NCBI GenBank assembly: GCA_023424865.1
Contig: JAFADM010000236.1
Span: 1 to 5,960 of the forward strand
DNA: 5,960 bases
Source: Bacillota bacterium
GTDB taxonomy: Bacteria; Bacillota_A; Clostridia; DSM-8532
Direction: 5' to 3'
Below are positions 1-4,221 of the stretch, piece by piece (the first letter of the stretch is position 1; every line of letters begins with the position of its first letter). The notes below the pieces were generated by a model. The model saw only the letters and a program-made list of their open reading frames with translations. It searched no databases and had not been told where the DNA came from. The translations under genes and the position numbers were made by a program.

Positions 1-459
1 TCGGCTATGTACCGAATGAAATTCGGCAAGGAACCAAGGCTTGTGGAAACCCTGGCAAGCCTTCTGGCCCAAAGCATCGGAAGCCAGGAGCAATTACCTG
101 ATTTTGACTGTATTGTACCTGTACCCATGTACAAAAGCAAGCGAAGGAAAAGAGGCTATAACCAGTCCGAGCTTCTGGCGTCTCTTCTCTCACAGGGACT
201 TGAGGTGCCCCATGCTCCCGGCCTTCTTGTTAAAACTCGCGCCACCAAGCCTCAGAGCCTTTTAAAACGGGAGGAGCGTCTTACAAATCAGGCGGATGTG
301 TTTAAAGTACCCTATCCGCCCCTGGTTAAGGATAAAATCATCCTTCTGGCAGACGATGTAGCTACCACGGGAACCACCCTTAATGCCTGTGCCAGAGAAC
401 TTTATGAAAACGGCGCGGCATGGGTGTACGCCGCGGTTATAGCTATGGCACCAAAATGA
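1..459 (+). CDS. comFC: ComFC family phosphoribosyltransferase-fold competence protein, C-terminal part (5' truncated)
   Basis: The frame is open from the first base, so the start and the N-terminal zinc-ribbon region expected in this family lie upstream of the window; the Met at position 7 is probably internal. About 152 residues are visible, against roughly 230 usual for ComFC/GntX proteins. Family landmarks appear in order: YRMKFGKEPRL, the IVPVP strand followed by RRKRGYNQSELLA (about nt 142-180), the Q-S-L-L...R..N...F segment (about nt 253-303), and the type I PRTase PRPP-binding loop LLADDVATTGTT (nt 343-378). ComFC is needed for DNA uptake and recombination during transformation in Bacillus; its exact reaction is not settled by this sequence. 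The gene sits directly upstream of the flagellar genes, the same arrangement as the comF-yvyF-flgM locus of Bacillus subtilis. No frameshift or internal stop is seen. Confidence 0.93.
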   Translation, partial: SAMYRMKFGKEPRLVETLASLLAQSIGSQEQLPDFDCIVPVPMYKSKRRKRGYNQSELLASLLSQGLEVPHAPGLLVKTRATKPQSLLKREERLTNQADVFKVPYPPLVKDKIILLADDVATTGTTLNACARELYENGAAWVYAAVIAMAPK

Positions 460-465
460 CGATAT
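438..465 (+). promoter_or_regulatory. Weak candidate sigma-28/SigD promoter upstream of yvyF
   Basis: A -35-like TATAGCTA (438-445; 5 of 8 against TAAAGTTT) lies inside the last codons of comFC. A -10-like GACGATAT (458-465; 7 of 8 against GCCGATAT) follows, with start-to-start spacing of 20. The same 10-mer TGACGATATA and the same spacing recur at 960-987 before flgM. Transcription would begin near 471, giving a leader of about 35 bases before yvyF. The -35 half is poor and the overlap with comFC coding limits confidence. yvyF may instead be transcribed only by read-through from comFC. Confidence 0.25.
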
Positions 466-505
466 ATATAATGGTATTCTAAACCGGTTAAATGGAGGGG
501 TCGGC

Positions 506-937
506 ATGCCTGAAGTAAGAAATTGCAAAAAATGCAAAAGAATTTTTATGTATGTGACAGGGCCGCAAATTTGCGACAACTGTAAAAAACTTGAGGATGA
601 GGAATTCGAAAAAGTACGTAAATTTGTCAAAGAGTTTCCCGGCGCCACTATTCCGGAAGTTTCCAGGGAAACCGGTGTAGAGGTTCAGCTAATCTACCGT
701 TTTTTAAAAGAGGAGCGGCTTGAAGTGGCGGAAGGAAGCCCTATTGCCCTTCAATGTGAGAATTGCGGAACCCGCATTAAAAGCGGGCGCTTCTGTGTTG
801 AATGCTCCAGAAAGCTGGCCGGAGAAATGATAAGCGCAGGAAAAGCGCTGAAGGCATCTCTCAATGATCAGTTTAAGCCTCAACTTCCGGAGGAACGGGG
901 ATTCCGTTATATGAATAAGCCTGAGCGGGAAAAGTGA
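506..937 (+). CDS. yvyF: YvyF/TIGR03826-type flagellar operon protein with two zinc-finger-like Cys clusters
   Basis: This 143-residue protein is close in size to B. subtilis YvyF and occupies the same place between comFC and flgM. Two four-cysteine clusters are visible: C7-x2-C10 with C23-x2-C26 at the N-terminus, and C84-x2-C87 with C97-x2-C100 further on. Each would be a zinc ribbon or knuckle. Between them, residues about 48-74 (TIPEVSRETGVEVQLIYRFL and onward) read like a short helix-turn-helix of the MerR type. The tail (about 105-143) is charged and lacks recognisable motifs. The start at 506 is supported by a strong purine-rich site, GGAGGGG at 494-500, five bases upstream. The molecular function is not firmly established in the family. 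Zinc binding and nucleic-acid or protein binding are inferences; a role in flagellar regulation is suggested by context. Cytoplasmic: no signal peptide or membrane segment is seen. Confidence 0.9.
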   Translation: MPEVRNCKKCKRIFMYVTGPQICDNCKKLEDEEFEKVRKFVKEFPGATIPEVSRETGVEVQLIYRFLKEERLEVAEGSPIALQCENCGTRIKSGRFCVECSRKLAGEMISAGKALKASLNDQFKPQLPEERGFRYMNKPEREK

Positions 938-959
938 GAAGTATATTTCCCGAATATTC

Positions 960-987
960 TAAAGTCCTGTTAAAAGTGTGACGATAT
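960..987 (+). promoter_or_regulatory. Candidate sigma-28/SigD promoter for flgM
   Basis: TAAAGTCC (960-967) matches 6 of 8 positions of the flagellar sigma -35 consensus TAAAGTTT. GACGATAT (980-987) matches 7 of 8 of the -10 consensus GCCGATAT. Twelve bases separate the octamers, one more than the enteric optimum of 11. It lies in the gap after yvyF, where a flagellar sigma promoter for flgM is expected. A start near 993-995 would leave a leader of roughly 195 bases before flgM. Both halves and the spacing were found by eye; no scan of background frequency was possible. Confidence 0.5.
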
Positions 988-992
988 AAATT

Positions 993-1112
993 ATGTCGGA
1001 GGAAGAACTGGGACGTTCGGACTATAAAAATGGACGAAGAGAACTAGTTTATTTTTCCAGACAGGGACTTAGAAGAGAACTTATTAACAGGTGCTCATTC
1101 ATCCAGGGATAA
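993..1112 (+). CDS. Possible 39-residue small protein in the yvyF-flgM gap (uncertain)
   Basis: An ATG at 993 opens 39 codons ending at TAA 1110-1112. The peptide begins MSEEELGRSDYKNGRREL and ends INRCSFIQG. It is rich in charged residues and contains RREL twice, 12 residues apart. This reflects a 10-nt direct repeat GAAGAGAACT at 1036-1045 and 1072-1081. No Shine-Dalgarno precedes the ATG. However, the first base lies about 6 bases after the candidate sigma-28 -10 box, so a leaderless message is conceivable. An SD-like GGAGG at 998-1002 lies inside the frame without an ATG, GTG or TTG at useful distance; a CTG at 1008 is in frame. An open frame of this length can easily arise by chance in 250 bases. 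I recognise no family. It could also be simply the flgM leader. Confidence 0.18.
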   Translation: MSEEELGRSDYKNGRRELVYFSRQGLRRELINRCSFIQG

Positions 1113-1137
1113 TGGAATAGAATCAAGGATAAGATAA

Positions 1138-1159
1138 ATTCACATTTTCAGCGGTGAAT
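1138..1159 (+). other. Small hairpin in the flgM leader
   Basis: ATTCAC (1138-1143) and GTGAAT (1154-1159) form a perfect 6-bp stem around a 10-base loop. It sits 12 bases upstream of the AAAGGA ribosome binding site of flgM. It is short and AT-rich, so it may be incidental. If real it would lie in a position able to affect ribosome loading on flgM. Confidence 0.22.
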
Positions 1160-1189
1160 GATATTTAAAGCAAAGGAATGGCGGTTGCG

Positions 1190-1477
1190 ATGAAAATTTG
1201 GGGAGATATTCCCAAGGTGTCCGGAGTATATGGCAATACCAATAAGGTGGAAAAGACATCCCGAACCGGAGAGACGGTCTCAAAGAAGGATGAGCTTACT
1301 CTGTCTGTTGCCGCAAAGGACTTCGGCGCAGTACTAAAGGCTGTCCGGCAGGTACCCGATATCAGGGAAGATAAGGTACAGGCCGTAGCACAAAAGATAG
1401 AAGAGGGTCAGTATTCCGTACCCTCCAGGGAGATATCCTCAAAAATCGTGGATTCGATTTTGAATAAAAAGGTTTAA
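1190..1477 (+). CDS. flgM: FlgM, negative regulator (anti-sigma-28 factor) of flagellin synthesis
   Basis: FlgM binds the flagellar sigma factor (sigma-28/SigD) in the cytoplasm and keeps late flagellar promoters silent until the hook-basal body is complete. The product is 95 residues, usual for the family. The N-terminus MKIWGDIPKVSGVYG resembles the opening of clostridial FlgM. The middle (about 17-35) is polar, as expected for the disordered half. The sigma-binding C-terminal half holds LTLS (36-39), AAKDFGAVLKAV (41-52), PDIREDKV (56-63), the I-x2-GQY motif (70-75) and the final helix IVDSIL. The start at 1190 is chosen because homologues begin MKI. The in-frame ATG at 1178 (99 residues, prefix MAVA) touches its only purine-rich stretch, AAAGGA 1172-1177, with no spacer. 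That stretch is 12 bases from 1190, a little long. The gene precedes flgN as in other Bacillota. Confidence 0.92.
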   Translation: MKIWGDIPKVSGVYGNTNKVEKTSRTGETVSKKDELTLSVAAKDFGAVLKAVRQVPDIREDKVQAVAQKIEEGQYSVPSREISSKIVDSILNKKV

Positions 1478-1514
1478 CACAATGCTAAAGGCTTGATGAA
1501 AATCTATTATTTCC

Positions 1515-1562
1515 AAACGAAGGACGGAATGACTTAAAGGAGTTATTCCGTCCTTTGTTTTT
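1515..1562 (+). terminator. Strong intrinsic terminator-like hairpin between flgM and flgN
   Basis: Bases 1515-1534 pair with 1541-1560 in a continuous 20-bp stem around a 6-base loop (TAAAGG). Only two pairs are G-U (1519/1556 and 1531/1544). The core GGACGGAAT / ATTCCGTCC is GC-rich, and the right arm runs into TTTGTTTTT (1554-1562). The left arm starts with AAAC, so the structure also resembles a terminator in reverse. It lies 37 bases after the flgM stop. It could end the flgM transcript, act as a partial attenuator setting the ratio of flgM to flgN-flgK-flgL, or protect a 3' end. Confidence 0.8.
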
Positions 1563-1616
1563 GCCGATAAAGTTAATAAGCATTCCTGAAAGACCGGGAT
1601 GAACGGCAAAAACAAA
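1554..1616. repeat. 13-nt perfect inverted repeat overlapping the terminator arm
   Basis: TTTGTTTTTGCCG (1554-1566) and CGGCAAAAACAAA (1604-1616) are exact reverse complements with 37 bases between them. The left copy shares bases 1554-1560 with the right arm of the terminator hairpin, so in RNA the two structures exclude each other in part. The enclosed loop contains the GCCGATAA-adjacent segment and TAAAGTTA. The right copy ends 19 bases before the flgN start. Low sequence complexity (T and A runs) makes chance somewhat more likely than the length suggests. Confidence 0.6.
1563..1570 (+). promoter_or_regulatory. Isolated sigma-28 -10-like octamer upstream of flgN
   Basis: GCCGATAA at 1563-1570 is a perfect match to the flagellar sigma -10 consensus and directly follows the U-rich tail of the terminator. 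The expected -35 position (about 1543-1551) has no good TAAAGTTT match. TAAAGTTA does occur, but overlapping and downstream (1568-1575), where it cannot serve this box. Similar octamers occur by chance inside flgK coding sequence (2362 and 2860). It is therefore only a weak candidate for a promoter restarting transcription of flgN-flgK. Confidence 0.2.
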
Positions 1617-1635
1617 ATAGACGGAGTAAAAGAGC

Positions 1636-2142
1636 ATGCTCGATGCCAAATTAACTGATAGCTTAATCAAGACACTTCAATATGAAATGATGCTCTATGG
1701 CAAAATTCTCACTCTTGCGGAAAGAAAGACGGACTACCTTGTTATGGAGGATACCACCAGTCTTTCCGACCTGACGAGGGAAGAGAATCTGCTTGCAGAA
1801 CAGGCTCAGCAATTGAATAAGCTAAGAGAACAGCTTATTGGGAAAATAGCTGTTCAACTGGATAAAGAGAGCACAGCCCTTAAACTGGATGATGTAAAAG
1901 GTTTGCTTCCCGAGGATCGAAAACAGGAAATCAGCGGAATACAGGCAAAGCTTAAAAATACAGTGATCGCCCTGCATGTGCGAAACGGCATTAATCAAAA
2001 GCTTATTGAAAATGCTTTAAAATACGTGGAATTCAATTTGCAGCTTCTGGCTTCACCCATGCCGGTTATGCCTTTGTATGGCAAAAGCGGACATGAAGTG
2101 GAACCCGATGCGAAAATAAGCCGGCTGGACATTAAGTATTAA
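1636..2142 (+). CDS. flgN: FlgN family flagellar export chaperone
   Basis: FlgN chaperones bind the C-termini of the hook-associated proteins FlgK and FlgL in the cytoplasm and deliver them to the flagellar type III export gate. The 168-residue product has family-like length and an almost wholly helical, heptad-rich pattern: a first long helix about 5-38, a second about 42-78, and the conserved C-terminal helix about 107-138 with NGINQKLIENALKYVEFNLQ. The tail ends SRLDIKY, close to the L-x-D-x-K ending common in Bacillota FlgN. Sequence conservation in this family is low, so the call rests on helix pattern, the C-terminal motif and position directly before flgK. The start at 1636 has GGAG at 1623-1626, nine bases upstream. 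No signal peptide or membrane segment is present. It is separated from flgM by the hairpin at 1515-1562 and from flgK by 108 bases. Confidence 0.87.
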   Translation: MLDAKLTDSLIKTLQYEMMLYGKILTLAERKTDYLVMEDTTSLSDLTREENLLAEQAQQLNKLREQLIGKIAVQLDKESTALKLDDVKGLLPEDRKQEISGIQAKLKNTVIALHVRNGINQKLIENALKYVEFNLQLLASPMPVMPLYGKSGHEVEPDAKISRLDIKY

Positions 2143-2250
2143 GGTGACAGCCAGAGGAAAGAACCACTAAAAGTACTCGAGAATTTGTGATGAGATAGCG
2201 CAACAGCGTTTGGTATATTCCCAAAAGATCCCTATTAGGAGGAATCTTAT

Positions 2251-4140
2251 ATGTTTGGATTAGACACGGCAGTCTCAGGGCTTCTGGCAAATCAGAGGGC
2301 TTTGGAAGTAACAGGACATAATGTATCTAACCTTGGTTCCGCAGGCTATGCACGCCAGAGGGCCGATATAACCACTGCCACAACACGTATCTACGGTAAC
2401 TGGCATGTTGAAATGGGTGCCAGTGTAGAGCAAATCAGTCAGATTCGGGATATGTTTCTCGATAATGTTTACCGTACCCAGAATAACGCTTTGGGATACT
2501 GGGATACACGCAATAAGGCGATTACCGAGCTTCAGGATATATTAGGGGAACCCATGCAGGACGGACTTCAGTCTTCCTTGAATAATTTCTGGGATTCCTG
2601 GCAGGAGCTTACTAAATCACCTGAAAGTCTTACCGTTCGCGCCATGGTAAAGCAGCGCGCCGATACCCTGATTAATCTTATCGGGCAGATGGACAGCCAA
2701 ATCAATAAGCTTCAAAAGGATCTCAATAATGAAATTAAGGTTCAAATAGAAAATGTAAATTCAATCACCGGCCAAATTGCCGAGCTGAATACTAAAATTA
2801 TGTCTGCGGAGGCAATAGGCAACAATCCCAACGATTATATCGATCAGAGAAATGTTCTGGCCGATAAGCTGTCCTCCCTTGTTAAAACAGAGTTCTGGGA
2901 AGGGCCGGACGGCAATATGGATGTCCTGGTCAACGGGTATTATCTGGTAAACCGCGGAAAACAGACAAAGCTGGTAGCCGACTCCAATGATACTCTTTCC
3001 TCCTTTTACACGCCTAAGCTTGAGGAAAGCGGTACGGTTATCGATGTTGGACAGGGTGTAATTAAGGGTTTATTGGAAAGCCGGGGAGAGGTGAGCGGAG
3101 ATGTCAGCAGCTACAGCAACGGCTCACCCAACACAACAGCTCAGGTTATTGTGGCGGTGGACACCAGCAATTACGATATGACCCATGACTTTAAGGGCTG
3201 GATAGAGGCGGAGCTTGAGAAGTGGGGGCTGGACTATGACGACGTTGAGGTAGTAACCTATAACAGCACAAATTTTGCTAATTTTATCAATAACGATGTT
3301 ATTGGCGCGGCGCCTTTTAAGGAAGGGGCAAATAAGTACCTTATGGTGCTTTCTTCAGGCTCGTCCCCTGCAACTGTGGCACAGGCGGAAGCGCTGGCAG
3401 AAAACGGCATTACGGCCTTTGTTGTCAACGGCACGAACGCTTGGGATTCTTTTGCTGAAATCACAGGGGGAAGCGTTTTAGAGCCGGTTGCCAATAATGC
3501 GGATGAAGTAAGCGCGCTATGCACAACCTTAAGCAAGGCTGTTAATCAGGATATCAATAAAAAGATTTCAAACATTCCGGAGGATCTCAATATTATATCA
3601 TCCCTAAAAAAGCAGCTCAACGCTCTTGTTAATGTTATGGCCAGAGAGCTTAACTACCTCCATCAATCGGGATATACTCTTGACGGAGAGGAAGGGGAAA
3701 GCTTCTTTTCACCTGTTAATTCCACTTTGCCTCTGCAAATGGGGAATATAACGATTAATCCTAATATGACGAACTTTAATAAAATAGTGGCTTCTGCTAT
3801 CGATGCAAATGGAGATAATACCATTGCATTGGCCATTGCCACCTTACGCAGCGAGGGCCTCATTACCGGAAATGATAAGGTTGTAACTTTGGATACTTAT
3901 TACCAGAATATTATTATGGATATCGGCAATAAGGGCTACGAGGCGGAAACCATGAAGACCAGCCATGAAAAGCTTGTGAATCAGGCGGAAAGCATGCGCC
4001 AGACCATAATGGGTGTTTCGTTGGATGAGGAAATGACCCAGATGATCAAATTCAAGTACGCTTACAATGCCAATTCCAAGGTAATTAATACCGTAAACGA
4101 AATGCTGGAAACCATTATCAACCGCATGGGCGCAGCATAA
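2251..4140 (+). CDS. flgK: FlgK-type hook-associated protein 1 with inserted vWA-like domain (first of two flgK copies)
   Basis: FlgK is exported and forms the first ring of the hook-filament junction. The start has a perfect AGGAGG at 2237-2242, eight bases upstream. The N-terminal assembly region is clear (about 1-212): MFGLDTAVSGLLANQRALEV, GHNVSN, then GYARQ, followed by long helices with NNFWDSWQELTKSPES and IDQRNVLADKLSSLV. The variable region starts with MDVLVNGYYLV and reaches GVIKGLLESRGE (269-280), where FlgK proteins usually go straight into a helix ending near N-x-LH. Here about 150 residues intervene (about 297-436) and look like a von Willebrand factor A domain. FlgK sequence then resumes with SSLKKQLNALVNVMARELNYLHQSGYTLDG (450-479) and the C-terminal coiled coil GVSLDEEMTQMIKFKYAYNA...VNEMLETIINRMG. 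The length of 629 exceeds the usual 450-550 by about the size of the insert. The usual N-T-P-G-Y motif reads N-L-G-S-A-G-Y (27-33). The central role is secure for the family; the insert's function is unknown. Confidence 0.92.
   Translation: MFGLDTAVSGLLANQRALEVTGHNVSNLGSAGYARQRADITTATTRIYGNWHVEMGASVEQISQIRDMFLDNVYRTQNNALGYWDTRNKAITELQDILGEPMQDGLQSSLNNFWDSWQELTKSPESLTVRAMVKQRADTLINLIGQMDSQINKLQKDLNNEIKVQIENVNSITGQIAELNTKIMSAEAIGNNPNDYIDQRNVLADKLSSLVKTEFWEGPDGNMDVLVNGYYLVNRGKQTKLVADSNDTLSSFYTPKLEESGTVIDVGQGVIKGLLESRGEVSGDVSSYSNGSPNTTAQVIVAVDTSNYDMTHDFKGWIEAELEKWGLDYDDVEVVTYNSTNFANFINNDVIGAAPFKEGANKYLMVLSSGSSPATVAQAEALAENGITAFVVNGTNAWDSFAEITGGSVLEPVANNADEVSALCTTLSKAVNQDINKKISNIPEDLNIISSLKKQLNALVNVMARELNYLHQSGYTLDGEEGESFFSPVNSTLPLQMGNITINPNMTNFNKIVASAIDANGDNTIALAIATLRSEGLITGNDKVVTLDTYYQNIIMDIGNKGYEAETMKTSHEKLVNQAESMRQTIMGVSLDEEMTQMIKFKYAYNANSKVINTVNEMLETIINRMGAA
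3139..3558 (+). other. vWA-like domain encoded inside the first FlgK
   Basis: Residues about 297-436 show alternating strands and helices in vWA order. The first strand AQVIVAVDTSN carries a D304-x-S306-x-Y308 version of the DxSxS metal site. A helix FKGWIEAELEKWGL follows, then strand VEVVTYNST. Next comes KYLMVLSSGSS (362-372), where vWA domains often have a T-D-G turn. The domain closes with helix AQAEALAENGI, strand TAFVVNG (388-394), helix SFAEITGGSVLEPV and a final helix DEVSALCTTLSKAV. A Gly/Ser/Asn/Thr-rich linker (281-297) precedes it. The acidic and hydroxyl residues of the metal site are only partly kept, so metal binding is doubtful. The assignment is from pattern recognition; a profile search or structure prediction was not available. 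Confidence 0.7.
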
Positions 4141-4162
4141 TTCTGAAACCCAGGGTTTAAGC

Positions 4163-4182
4163 AAAAAAAGCCCCCATGGGCT
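4163..4182 (-). terminator. Short terminator-like hairpin reading on the minus strand, in the flgK-flgK gap
   Basis: AGCCC (4169-4173) pairs with GGGCT (4178-4182) around a four-base loop. Read on the minus strand, the stem is followed by seven T residues (4163-4169 on the + strand are A). On the + strand there is no U run after it, so it should not stop flgK transcription. No minus-strand gene is seen that would need it. The stem is only 5 bp, so chance is quite possible. Confidence 0.25.
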
Positions 4183-4221
4183 AATCAATACAAATGCAGT
4201 AAACGGAAAGGGAACGCAATT

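Noticed and set aside
7..9. ATG near the left edge as the true start of comFC
   Set aside because: The frame is open to base 1, no ribosome binding site can be seen, and the protein would lack the N-terminal third of the family.
1536..1542. SD-like AAAGGAG in the loop of the terminator hairpin
   Set aside because: No start codon follows at usable distance; flgN begins about 94 bases further on with its own GGAG.
1485..1670. A 61-codon minus-strand frame across the flgM-flgN gap
   Set aside because: It runs through the terminator hairpin and the flgN start, has no ribosome binding site seen, and its translation resembles no family.
2168..2198. TAAAAGTA followed by GAGATA upstream of the first flgK as a sigma-28 promoter
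   Set aside because: The -10 half matches only about 4 of 8 positions and the spacing is too long.
2210..2225. TTTGG...CCAAA hairpin before the first flgK
   Set aside because: Five weak pairs with a 7-base loop and no U-run; expected by chance in this composition.
2362..2369. GCCGATAT, and GCCGATAA at 2860-2867, perfect sigma-28 -10 octamers inside the first flgK
   Set aside because: Both fall in ordinary coding sequence (Ala-Asp codons), and no TAAA-type -35 stands at the right distance upstream.
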